The notes beneath the pieces are model-generated. The model saw only the letters and a program-made list of their open reading frames with translations. It was not told the DNA's origin and searched no databases. From positions 1-64,000 of the forward strand of contig JAHEDX010000003.1 of NCBI GenBank assembly GCA_024641005.1: a stretch of DNA of 64,000 nucleotides, read 5' to 3'. Shown here piece by piece: positions 42,674 to 50,995 of the stretch. The position numbers and the translations under genes are program-made. Positions within the stretch are counted from its first letter, which is position 1; each line of letters starts with the position of its first letter. Source of the stretch: Acidimicrobiaceae bacterium. GTDB lineage: Bacteria; Actinomycetota; Acidimicrobiia; Acidimicrobiales; Ilumatobacteraceae.

Positions 42674-43975
42674 TCAATTCTCGATGACTTCGATGCCGCG
42701 CATATAGGGGCGAAGGACCTCCGGAACCGTCACCGAGCCGTCCTCGTTGCGGTAGTTCTCGATGATGCCCGCCCACACCCGCGGCACGGCGAGGGCCGAG
42801 CCGTTGAGCGTATGCACGAACGCCGTGCCCTTTTGTGGTTTGCCGTCGGCGTCGAGGGGGCGATAGCGGATGTCGGCGCGACGGGCCTGATAGTCGCTGA
42901 ACCAGCTCACCGACGACACCTCGAGCCACTGGTCGGCGCCGGGGGCATAGACCTCGATGTCGAAGCTGCGGTGGTGGCTCTGGCCCATGTCGCCGGTGCA
43001 GATCTCGATGATCCGGTAGGGCAGACCGAGCGCCCGGATGGTTCCCTCCGACCGTGCCACCATGTCGTCGAGGAGCGCTGGCGCTTGTTCGGGAGTGGCC
43101 AGAGCGAGGATCTCGACCTTGTCGAACTCGTGGGCCCTGAGCATGCCCCTCGTGTCACGGCCTGCCGAGCCGGCCTCCCTGCGATAGGACGGGCTGTACG
43201 CCATGAATCGTTTGGGCAGATCAGCGGCGGCGAGGATCTCGCCGGCGTAGATCGAGGTCAGGGGCACCTCGGCAGTGGGGATACACCACAGGTCGTCGCG
43301 CTCGATCGCGAAGGCATCGTCGGCGAACTTGGGGAGCTGACCGGTCGCTGTCAGCGTGGCCGTGGACACGAGCGACGGCGGTCGGATCTCTTCATGGGCG
43401 TCGGCATTGCGATCGAGCGCGAGCTGGCACAGCGCCCGTGCGAGCGTCGCCCCGGCACCGCGTTGCATGGTGAACATCGACTGGGCGATCTTGGTGGCGC
43501 GTTCGTTGTCGAGAATCCCCAACGCGGTGGCCGTTTCCCAGTGTGGGACACGTTGATGGTCGGGAAACGAGTCGGGCAGGAACGGACCCTTGACCACTGG
43601 GTTGTCGGCATCGCCGACCCCGTCGGGCGCACCTTCGTAAGGCAGGTTCGGAATCACCAGCAGCTCTTGGCGGAGCTGCTCGTTCAACTGGTCGTGTTCA
43701 CCGGCCAGCCGGCGTTCGACCTCACCGATTTCACGGCTCTCGGCCTGCAGCAGTTCGGCGTCGTCAGCGCGACCGTCGCGGCGCAGCGTGCCGACTTCCT
43801 TCGAGATCGCGTTGACCCGAGCCCGCAACTCGTCACGCTCGGCGGTGATCTCCCTGAGCCGACCGTCGAGCGACGATGCCCGGTCGAGCGATTCGAGGAT
43901 GCTCGTGTCGTGGCGGCGCGAGAGCGCCGCACGGACACCATCGAGGTCAGTGCGAATCAGCCGTACGTCGATCAC
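42674..43975 (-). CDS. serS: Seryl-tRNA synthetase
   Basis: A 433-residue class IIa aminoacyl-tRNA synthetase that charges tRNA-Ser. The N-terminal 110 residues are the long antiparallel coiled-coil arm (ITAERDELRARVNAISKEVG). The class II motifs appear as motif 2 (RFMAYSPSYRREAGSAGRDTRGMLRAHEFDKVE) and motif 3 (NGSALAVPRVWAGIIENYRNEDG). GTG at 43975 starts at the canonical VIDVRLIR beginning. It follows the CtaG-type gene by 29 bp on the same strand and may be read with it. Two tRNA-Ser genes lie about 17 kb away in the window. Confidence 0.94.
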   Translation of the reverse strand: MIDVRLIRTDLDGVRAALSRRHDTSILESLDRASSLDGRLREITAERDELRARVNAISKEVGTLRRDGRADDAELLQAESREIGEVERRLAGEHDQLNEQLRQELLVIPNLPYEGAPDGVGDADNPVVKGPFLPDSFPDHQRVPHWETATALGILDNERATKIAQSMFTMQRGAGATLARALCQLALDRNADAHEEIRPPSLVSTATLTATGQLPKFADDAFAIERDDLWCIPTAEVPLTSIYAGEILAAADLPKRFMAYSPSYRREAGSAGRDTRGMLRAHEFDKVEILALATPEQAPALLDDMVARSEGTIRALGLPYRIIEICTGDMGQSHHRSFDIEVYAPGADQWLEVSSVSWFSDYQARRADIRYRPLDADGKPQKGTAFVHTLNGSALAVPRVWAGIIENYRNEDGSVTVPEVLRPYMRGIEVIEN

Positions 43976-44004
43976 CTCTGCGATCGTAGTGTCGACGATC
44001 GGGG

Positions 44005-44964
44005 TTAGACGCTGGGCGGGCGGCTCTTGGCGAATTCGCGCTCGACATCGGCGGTCGTGAGGGGGATCTCCTCGTTGCCGACGATCTCGGACGGTGGGAT
44101 CTTGCCGCCGCGCTTGAAATCGTACGACTCGCTGTGGCGAGCCGCGAACTTGGTGAAGAAGAGGTAGATCACGATCGACCAGAGGAACAGACCACCTGCG
44201 GTCTTCATCACCGCTCCCGCCAGCTGCTGATCGTCGACCGCCGAGATGCCCCACAGCCGCAGCGGCTTGTCGTAGACCTTGTAGACGACGTCGTCGGCAA
44301 AGGTGAGCCATGCCGCCGGGACCGTGGGCACCACCGACTGCAGGAACAGATAGATCATCGTGCCTGCCACACCCATCCGGAACTCGGGCACCGGGCCGCA
44401 GACCGGCATCCACATCAGCAGACCCGCCGAAACCACCAGCACGTGCAGGCCGTAGTGCAGCGGCCCGTTCTGCACGGACGCGTTGACCAGGGCCGGGATG
44501 TGGATGATCATCACCGTTACGTTGAACAGCACCCCCGCGACGATGGGCATCGAGAACCAGCGGACGGCCCGGTACAGCGCGCGATCGCCGAGCAGGGTGC
44601 GAGCCAGCCAGGTCGGTGTCGCCATCAGCGCGAGGGGCGGCAGGAAATAGCTCAACATCATGTGCTGGACCATGTGGGCCGAGTACAGGTAGTCCTCGCT
44701 GATGTCGTGGAGGGGCCAGTCGGACGCCGTCCACAACACGAGCATCGCCATCACGAACGTGATGATGTTGGCCCGCGACACGGCATGTTCTCCGGGTGGC
44801 ACGGCCTTCGGGCCGATCACACGCACCATGTACACATAGGCCGCAACCAGAAATCCCACGAGCACCCAGACCTCGGGGTGCCATTGATACGCAAGAGGAT
44901 GGGCCGGCAGATCTGCTGCCACGCCACCGGTCCGTTCGATCATGAGATTCAGATGTTGCGCCAT
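44005..44964 (-). CDS. ctaG: Cytochrome c oxidase assembly protein, CtaG (Caa3_CtaG) family
   Basis: A 319-residue polytopic membrane protein of the Caa3_CtaG type seen in Bacillus and actinobacteria, unrelated to the Cox11 protein also called CtaG. Family pieces are the histidine-rich SAHMVQHMMLSYFLPPLALM near residue 95 and YGLHVLVVSAGLLMWMPVCGPVP near 171, with about seven helices in all. It is needed for assembly of the CuB/heme site. It is last in the oxidase operon, 22 bp after subunit IV. Confidence 0.88.
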   Translation of the reverse strand: MAQHLNLMIERTGGVAADLPAHPLAYQWHPEVWVLVGFLVAAYVYMVRVIGPKAVPPGEHAVSRANIITFVMAMLVLWTASDWPLHDISEDYLYSAHMVQHMMLSYFLPPLALMATPTWLARTLLGDRALYRAVRWFSMPIVAGVLFNVTVMIIHIPALVNASVQNGPLHYGLHVLVVSAGLLMWMPVCGPVPEFRMGVAGTMIYLFLQSVVPTVPAAWLTFADDVVYKVYDKPLRLWGISAVDDQQLAGAVMKTAGGLFLWSIVIYLFFTKFAARHSESYDFKRGGKIPPSEIVGNEEIPLTTADVEREFAKSRPPSV

Positions 44965-44986
44965 GTCGGCGACTCTCCGAGATCGG

Positions 44987-45337
44987 TCAGGGGCTGAAGA
45001 ACTTGAAGGTGAACAATGCTGCCGTGTACACCGCTACCGCGAGCCCGAGGCCCAGGTAGAACATCAGGCTGAACAGGCGATTGTCGAACTTGAGGTGCAT
45101 GAAGAACAACACCACACTGAAGAACTTGATCAGCATCAGACCCAGCAACAGCGGCAGGAAGAAGGGGCCGAGATCGTCGACCATGTAGCTGATCGCCACT
45201 TCGATCGCGGTGATGACCGCCAACGCCAACGCCAACTTGATGTAGTTCAGGTCGGTCCAGTGCCCCTCGTCGTTCCAGTGGTCCTCGTCGTCGTGGACGT
45301 CGTCGTGGTCGGTGGCGTGTGCAGTGTCGGTGCTCAT
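44987..45337 (-). CDS. Cytochrome c oxidase subunit IV
   Basis: A 116-residue protein of the prokaryotic subunit IV type. A His/Asp-rich N-terminal stretch (TAHATDHDDVHDDEDHWNDEGHW) is followed by three helices, YIKLALALAVITAIEVAISYM, FFLPLLLGLMLIKFFSVVLFFMHL and FSLMFYLGLGLAVAVYTAALF. The motif KFFSVVLFFMHLKFD is typical of this subunit. The acidic, histidine-rich head could hold metal ions loosely. It lies 10 bp after subunit III. Confidence 0.88.
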   Translation of the reverse strand: MSTDTAHATDHDDVHDDEDHWNDEGHWTDLNYIKLALALAVITAIEVAISYMVDDLGPFFLPLLLGLMLIKFFSVVLFFMHLKFDNRLFSLMFYLGLGLAVAVYTAALFTFKFFSP

Positions 45338-45347
45338 GCGAGGTACC

Positions 45348-45977
45348 TCAGGCCGGGATCAGGTAGACGAGGGTGAAGATCAGGATCCACACGATGTCGA
45401 CGAAGTGCCAGTACAGACCGACGAGCTCGACGACTTCGGCCTTGTCGCCGGGTATCCGGTTCTTCAGGATCATGCCGACCGTGGCCAGCAACATGATGAC
45501 CCCGACCGACACGTGCACACCGTGGAACCCGGTGAGCGTGTAGAAACTCGACGAGAACAGACTGGTCGTGTAGCCGAGGCCCTCACGGTAGAAGGTGGTG
45601 AACTCGTACACCTGGCCGGCCACGAACAGCGAGCCGAGGATGGCGGTGACCGTGAGCCACAAGTTCGTGTTGCGATCGTCCTTGCGCTTGGCAGCTGTGA
45701 CCGCCAACACCATGGTGAGCGACGACATGAGCAACACGAAGCTGGAGGCCGACGTGAACGGGATGTCCCAGAACTGGTCGGGACCGCCGTTGGCCGAGTG
45801 GCGGCCGCGGTAGAGCATGTAGGTCGAGATGAGCCCGCCGAACAACAGGCATTCGGAGCCGAGGAACAACCACATCGCCAGCTTGTTGTTGGACAGCCCC
45901 GTCGATGTGTGGTGCACATCGCCGTGGCCATGGTCGTCGTGCTCGTCGACGGCGTCGTGAACGGCGGTATCAGCCAT
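45348..45977 (-). CDS. ctaE: Cytochrome c oxidase subunit III
   Basis: A 209-residue subunit with five helices, the short form common in actinobacteria. It contains KLAMWLFLGSECLLFGGLISTYMLYR at the first helix, the TGFHGVHVSVGVIML motif near 145 and the terminal YWHFVDIVWILIFTLVYLIPA. The N-terminal histidines (DEHDDHGHGDVHH) form a polar head. ATG at 45977 overlaps the end of ctaD by 8 bases. It stabilises subunit I and the D-pathway. Confidence 0.93.
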   Translation of the reverse strand: MADTAVHDAVDEHDDHGHGDVHHTSTGLSNNKLAMWLFLGSECLLFGGLISTYMLYRGRHSANGGPDQFWDIPFTSASSFVLLMSSLTMVLAVTAAKRKDDRNTNLWLTVTAILGSLFVAGQVYEFTTFYREGLGYTTSLFSSSFYTLTGFHGVHVSVGVIMLLATVGMILKNRIPGDKAEVVELVGLYWHFVDIVWILIFTLVYLIPA

Positions 45978-47964
45978 TGGTCGAGACCTCCAGTTCGGCG
46001 CCACCCTGCGGGGTCGGCGGGTCATAGTCGGCAGGGGACGCCGTATGCGGCTCGAGGCTCCAACCGAACATCGAGGCAAGCGCGATCGCTGCGCCGACCG
46101 GCACGAGCAACAGATTGAAGATCAATCCGTAGCCCATCACCGGCAACGAGAACGCCAGCAACAACGGCCAGTAGGACGGAGACGGCAGATGGATGTGTTG
46201 ATCGGCGTTGGCCTCTTGCTCGGCCATGATCTCCTCGGCCGTGGCGACCTGATGGAAGTCGTGATGATCGCCCTCGCCGCGGTCTTCGTACTTGCGATGG
46301 AAGAACTCGTCGAGGTGCCCGACGGTCGGGATCACGTCGAAGTTGTGCTCCTTGGGCGGGCTGGTGGTCATCCACTCGAGCGACCGGGCGTCCCACGGAT
46401 CGAGGGGTGCCCGCTCCTTCTTGCGTGACGACACGAAGACGTTGATGAAGAACAACAGCACGCCGATGCCCAGGATGAAGGCTCCGATCGACGAGATCAG
46501 GTTCCAGAAACCGAGATTGAAGAAGCCCTCGCCGGCCCGAGCGTCGGTCCAGACGTACATGCGTCGGGGCTGGCCCTGGAGACCGATGATGTGCATCGGG
46601 CCGAACGCCAGGTTCATGCCGACGATCATCGTCCAGAAGTTCCACTTGCCGAGCCGCTCGCTGAGCAGCTTGCCGAACATCTTCGGCCACCAGTAGTAGA
46701 GACCGGAGAAGATGCCGAGGATCGCACCACCGAACAGCACATAGTGGAAGTGGGCGACGATGTAGTAGGTGTCGGTTTGTTGGGTGTCAGACGGCGCCAC
46801 CGCATGGGTGACCCCTGACAGACCACCGATCGTGAACTCGATGATCAGACCGATCGAGAACATCATGGCCGTGGTGAAGCTGAGCTTGCCGCCCCACAGG
46901 GTCATCGTCCAGTTGACGATCTTGACGCCGGTCGGGATGGCGATCGCCATGGTGGCCACAGAGAAGACAGCGACCGAGATCGGCCCGAGTCCGGATGCGA
47001 ACATGTGGTGGGCCCACACGCCCCAGCCGACGAAACCGATCGCTGCGCCGGAGAACACCACCAGCGGGTATCCGAACAGCGGCTTCTTCGAGAAGACCGG
47101 CAGCACTTCGGAGACGATGCCGAACGACGGCAAGATCAGGATGTACACCTCGGGATGTCCGAAGATCCAGAAGAGGTGCTGCCAGAGCAACGGATCGGCG
47201 CCTGCCTCGACCGTGAAGAACGTCGCATCGAAGTTTCGTTGGAACATCAGCAGGAACAGCGCCACGGTGATGACGGGGATCGCGAACAGCAACAGGAACT
47301 GCACGACCAGGATCATCCAGGTGAAAATCGGCATCTTCATGAGCGACATACCCGGTGCCCGCATGTTGATCACCGTCACGATCAGGTTGATCGCGCCGGT
47401 CAGCGAGGCGATGCCCGTGATCTGCAGACCGAGCCCCCAGAAGTCGATGCCGTGTGTCGGCGAGAAGGGCACCGACGAGTTGGGGGCGTACATGAACCAG
47501 CCACCGTCGGCCGCTCCACCGAGCAGCCACGAGGTGTTGATGAAGATCGCGCCGCCGATGAAACACCAGAAGCCGAACGCGTTGATGCGTGGGAACGCAA
47601 CGTCGCGAGCGCCGATCTGGAGCGGCACGAAGTAGTTCGCGAACGCAGCGGCCATCGGCATCACGAACAAGAACACCATGGTGGTGGCATGCATGGTGAA
47701 CATCTGGTTGTACTTGTCGGCCGACAGGATCGTGCCGTTGGGTCCGGCCAGCTGCAGACGGATCAGCAGCGCTTCGAAACCACCGACGAGGAAGAAGAAC
47801 AGCGCGGCCGCGCCGTACATGATGCCGAGCTTCTTGTGGTCGATCGTGAACAGCCACGACTTCCACCCGGTGGACTCGACCGGCCGGCGAAACACGCCAA
47901 ACGACGATGAAGGAGTCGCGACTGCCGGCGCTTCGGCCGGTGCGGGACGTTCGATCAGGGCCAT
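45970..47964 (-). CDS. ctaD: Cytochrome c oxidase subunit I
   Basis: A 664-residue heme-copper oxidase catalytic subunit that reduces oxygen and pumps protons. All ligands are present: low-spin heme a H92 (MFTMH) and H407, heme a3 H405 (VAHFHYVLFG), CuB H270 with cross-linked Y274 (GHPEVY) and H319-H320 (WAHHMF). The C-terminal half adds about 100 residues including WTTSPP-type ending (LEWMTTSPPKEHNF). Start ATG at 47964 follows ctaC by 7 bp. It serves as the reference for the ligand-free paralogue at 50992-52665. Confidence 0.96.
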   Translation of the reverse strand: MALIERPAPAEAPAVATPSSSFGVFRRPVESTGWKSWLFTIDHKKLGIMYGAAALFFFLVGGFEALLIRLQLAGPNGTILSADKYNQMFTMHATTMVFLFVMPMAAAFANYFVPLQIGARDVAFPRINAFGFWCFIGGAIFINTSWLLGGAADGGWFMYAPNSSVPFSPTHGIDFWGLGLQITGIASLTGAINLIVTVINMRAPGMSLMKMPIFTWMILVVQFLLLFAIPVITVALFLLMFQRNFDATFFTVEAGADPLLWQHLFWIFGHPEVYILILPSFGIVSEVLPVFSKKPLFGYPLVVFSGAAIGFVGWGVWAHHMFASGLGPISVAVFSVATMAIAIPTGVKIVNWTMTLWGGKLSFTTAMMFSIGLIIEFTIGGLSGVTHAVAPSDTQQTDTYYIVAHFHYVLFGGAILGIFSGLYYWWPKMFGKLLSERLGKWNFWTMIVGMNLAFGPMHIIGLQGQPRRMYVWTDARAGEGFFNLGFWNLISSIGAFILGIGVLLFFINVFVSSRKKERAPLDPWDARSLEWMTTSPPKEHNFDVIPTVGHLDEFFHRKYEDRGEGDHHDFHQVATAEEIMAEQEANADQHIHLPSPSYWPLLLAFSLPVMGYGLIFNLLLVPVGAAIALASMFGWSLEPHTASPADYDPPTPQGGAELEVSTNG

Positions 47965-47971
47965 CTCAGGA

Positions 47972-49261
47972 TCACTTCCGCTCGATCAAGTAGGCGACCA
48001 GTTCGTTGATCTGGTCCTCGGACAGGGCGAGATACGGCATGCCCCGGGTCTTGCCGTCGGTGTCGGCGAGGCTCTCCGGATCGGTGTACATCGGCTTCTT
48101 GGCCGGTGCGTTTCGCAGCCATTCCTTCAGATCGATCTCGTTGAGACAACTCTTGGTGACACCTTCGAGGTACTTCGCACCGAACTCGGCGGGCGGCGCC
48201 TCCCACACGTCCGCCCGACAATCCTCGGTGAGCAGGTCCCAGCTGGCACCCGCAAACGTGTTGCGGGTCATCAGATTGGTGAGGTTCGGCGCTGCGCCGC
48301 TCCACACGAACTGTTCGGGTGAGGCGACCACCAGTTCACCGTCGGCATTGGTGAGACCATCGATCTGATGACACCGCGAACACTGCGAGATGAAGGTTTG
48401 CTCACCGGTCGCTGCGAGGGTACCCGCCTCCGGCGACTGATACGGCTCGAGCTGATTGTCGATCCAGGCCTGGAAGTCGGCATCGTCGAGGGCGACGATC
48501 TCCATGCGCATGTTGGCATGGGACAGTCCACAGAATTCGGCGCACTGACCGGCGTAGATGCCGGGTTGCTCGGCCTCGAAGTTCCACGTGTGCACTCTGC
48601 CGGGCACCATGTCGCGCTTGCCGTTGAGCTTGGGAACCCAGAACGAATGGATCACATCACGGCTGGTGCCACGGATGACGACCTTGGCACCGACCGGAAT
48701 CACCATTTGTCCGCTGGTGACGATCGGTGCGGCATCGCCGGTCGGGGCGAACCCGCAGATGTTGTTGCTGGCGTCGACCGGGTAGTCGTACTCCCACCAC
48801 CACTGCTGACCGGTGACGTTGATCACGCAGTCGGCGTTGTCGGTGTCGTTGAGCGAGATGACCTCGGCGACGGTCGGCACCGCGATGCCGGCGAGCAACA
48901 GCGCCGGAATGGCGATGAACACATACTCGATCAAGGCGTTGCCGTGGCCCTGCTCGGGAATCGGCTGACCGCGGTCCTTGAACTTGATCACGACGAACAG
49001 CACGACACCGAACACGATCACACCCACGATGCCGGCGATCATGAAGATCGGCCACTGCAGATTGTGGATGTCTTGTGCGTACTTGCCCTCCGGCGCCCAT
49101 GTGTCCTGCGGCGCATCGCTGGCGCACGACGCCAACAGCGCTGTTGCGCCCAGACCGAATGCGGCCGTGCGCAGGCGTGAACCGCCGGAACGAGGGGTGG
49201 GGAGTTCGGTTTGAATCAAGTCGGTCCGTACTTTCTCGGGCTGAGTCACCTGACGGCTCAT
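47972..49261 (-). CDS. ctaC: Cytochrome c oxidase subunit II with fused cytochrome c
   Basis: A 429-residue subunit. Signal and lipobox (ALLASC, C46) are followed by two helices (about 70-95 and 110-135) and the cupredoxin CuA domain. Its ligands are H in DVIHSFWVPKLNG and the cluster GQCAEFCGLSHANM near 245-258. A c-type cytochrome domain is fused at the C-terminus: CSRCH near 303 and the axial methionine in TRGMPYLALSEDQ. This makes the enzyme a caa3-type oxidase. ATG at 49261 overlaps the stop of the preceding gene (ATGA). Copper is probably delivered by the Sco and PCu(A)C proteins encoded nearby. Confidence 0.94.
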   Translation of the reverse strand: MSRQVTQPEKVRTDLIQTELPTPRSGGSRLRTAAFGLGATALLASCASDAPQDTWAPEGKYAQDIHNLQWPIFMIAGIVGVIVFGVVLFVVIKFKDRGQPIPEQGHGNALIEYVFIAIPALLLAGIAVPTVAEVISLNDTDNADCVINVTGQQWWWEYDYPVDASNNICGFAPTGDAAPIVTSGQMVIPVGAKVVIRGTSRDVIHSFWVPKLNGKRDMVPGRVHTWNFEAEQPGIYAGQCAEFCGLSHANMRMEIVALDDADFQAWIDNQLEPYQSPEAGTLAATGEQTFISQCSRCHQIDGLTNADGELVVASPEQFVWSGAAPNLTNLMTRNTFAGASWDLLTEDCRADVWEAPPAEFGAKYLEGVTKSCLNEIDLKEWLRNAPAKKPMYTDPESLADTDGKTRGMPYLALSEDQINELVAYLIERK

Positions 49262-50388
49262 GGCACCACCACCTGCAGTTCGGCATCGGAGCCCGCCACG
49301 GTGAAAGCGAATCCCTCTTCGACGACAAAACTGGGCTGGTCGATCACGACGGTCAGCAATTGGCTGCCGCCCGACTCGACCAGCGCCGTGCAGACCCGTT
49401 CGGGTCCGAGCGGCTGACCATTGTCGTCGGTGGCCGGGTGCAGTTCGATCACGAGGCGAGCATGTTCGTCGGACTCGTTGTGAAACAAGATGTTGCTCGG
49501 GTTCGATCGTTGCAGTGTGAGCTGTGCGAAGTTGTCGTTGTATCCGGGAACCTTCGCACGCAGTTCCTCATCCTTGTAGGTGATCTCGGCGGTGACGTTC
49601 GACTTGCTCGCCACCGACTGGCTGGCCTTCTCGTCGGCCTCGGTCTCCTCGGCCGTGCACTCGTTCTTCGCAGCGAGGTCGCCCGTCGTGTGGTGCGGTT
49701 CGATCTCGCGCTCGCCGACGAGCCCGGCAACGACACCGCCGGCGACCAGTGCGACGAGGACGATCGACAGGGTTCCGCCGAGGGTCGTCTTGGAGGCTCC
49801 GCGCTTGACGGCGACGAGCGTCCCGATACCGAGCGCCAGGGTGGCGACGACCGCGAACGCTGCGACGGTGGCGGTCTTGGTGGGCAGACCGAGCATCACC
49901 CGACTGAAGGCGTACACCACGATCGCCGCAAGGATCGCGCCGGCGACGGGGAGTTCGAGAGGGTCGACCATCTGATCGCGAGCACGTGCGTTGTAGGTCT
50001 CGTCGCCGGACGCCCGCTCGCTCCATCCCTGGATCAGCCATTCGAGCGTTCCCGCAATAACAGCGATCAATCCGAGGGTGAAGAAGGTGCGATTCGTGAC
50101 CAGACCCAGCGTCATCGTGGTGGCGCCGAGCGCAACGAGCAGCGGCCACAGACTCGGCCTGGCCGTGGACTGCGCTGCCGCCGATGCACCGAATCCGGCC
50201 GGCTCGTTCGCCGAAACGTTGGAGTCACGGGCGAGGACGTTGATCCCGGCGAGCAGCGACAGGGCGATCGCCGCCGAGATGAGGCCGATCGAGCCGAGCG
50301 TGCCGCCCTGGGCGATGCCGTAGACAGCAGCGAGGATCCAGGCCGCCGCAGCGGAGCCGATCAGAAGTTTGGAGCCGGTGGTGAACAT
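49258..50388 (-). CDS. Polytopic membrane protein of the oxidase operon, unknown
   Basis: A 376-residue protein with about seven helices (residues 5-220), then a roughly 150-residue exposed domain. That domain includes GYNDNFAQLTLQRSNPSNILFHNESDEHARLVIELHP and ends SFVVEEGFAFTVAGSDAELQVVVP. The beta-rich, LxLQRSNPxNIxFxN-type pattern suggests a cupredoxin-like or immunoglobulin-like fold, but conserved copper ligands are not evident. It is bracketed by the CoxIII-like gene (13 bp upstream) and ctaC (4-base overlap), so it belongs to the oxidase operon. I do not recognise the family. Confidence 0.7.
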   Translation of the reverse strand: MFTTGSKLLIGSAAAAWILAAVYGIAQGGTLGSIGLISAAIALSLLAGINVLARDSNVSANEPAGFGASAAAQSTARPSLWPLLVALGATTMTLGLVTNRTFFTLGLIAVIAGTLEWLIQGWSERASGDETYNARARDQMVDPLELPVAGAILAAIVVYAFSRVMLGLPTKTATVAAFAVVATLALGIGTLVAVKRGASKTTLGGTLSIVLVALVAGGVVAGLVGEREIEPHHTTGDLAAKNECTAEETEADEKASQSVASKSNVTAEITYKDEELRAKVPGYNDNFAQLTLQRSNPSNILFHNESDEHARLVIELHPATDDNGQPLGPERVCTALVESGGSQLLTVVIDQPSFVVEEGFAFTVAGSDAELQVVVP

Positions 50389-50401
50389 CGTGGTGCTGAA
50401 C

Positions 50402-50995
50402 TCACTTGGTGACGTAGACGACGAACCAGACCGCGCTGTATGCAGCAGCGGCGAAGTACCAATAGAGGGCGTGGGCCGAGAGGACCTCGGCTTCCTGGAG
50501 GCGGCCGCCGAGCGCCCGGAAGGCGGCGACCGTGGTGTAGAGGAGGCCGGCGACGACGATCGCCAACATGGTCCCGGTGACGGCGTAGAAGAGGACGCCG
50601 TAGTAGTCGGTCCTGATCTCGACCGCCATGTCTGCGTAGATGAACGCTTGGGCGTTGATGAAGGCGATCGCCAGGAGCGCTGTGACCGCGAGGGCCAGAC
50701 CCGTGTGGGCGCGATCGCCTCGACTTCCCGAGTACACGGCCCACTGAGCGAAGATGCACAACGCCCAGATCGTCATCAACATCACGTTCGACGCGACTTC
50801 GGGGATGACGTAGTCGGCCGGGAACCGGCCTCCCGAGTCGACCACGCGCTCGCGTAGCAGCACCCAGATGGCGAGCATGCCGCCCATCAACATCGTGGCG
50901 GCGGTGCAGGCAAGTGCCGTGCCGACGAGGAGTTGCCGCCGCGGAGCGGCGACGGGAGCGGGAGGCAGTTCGAACACAGCGGTGGAGGTGTTCAT
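50402..50995 (-). CDS. Heme-copper oxidase subunit III-like protein
   Basis: A 197-residue five-helix protein. It shares the subunit III layout: a first helix ending in a charged turn (MLMGGMLAIWVLLRERVV), a middle helix pair, and an end YWYFAAAAYSAVWFVVYVTK that parallels the YWHFVDIVWILIF of subunit III with the histidine replaced. It is clearly different from ctaE in the same operon. It overlaps the CoxI-like gene by 4 bases, so the two products are made together and probably form a CoxI-CoxIII-like pair. Confidence 0.75.
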   Translation of the reverse strand: MNTSTAVFELPPAPVAAPRRQLLVGTALACTAATMLMGGMLAIWVLLRERVVDSGGRFPADYVIPEVASNVMLMTIWALCIFAQWAVYSGSRGDRAHTGLALAVTALLAIAFINAQAFIYADMAVEIRTDYYGVLFYAVTGTMLAIVVAGLLYTTVAAFRALGGRLQEAEVLSAHALYWYFAAAAYSAVWFVVYVTK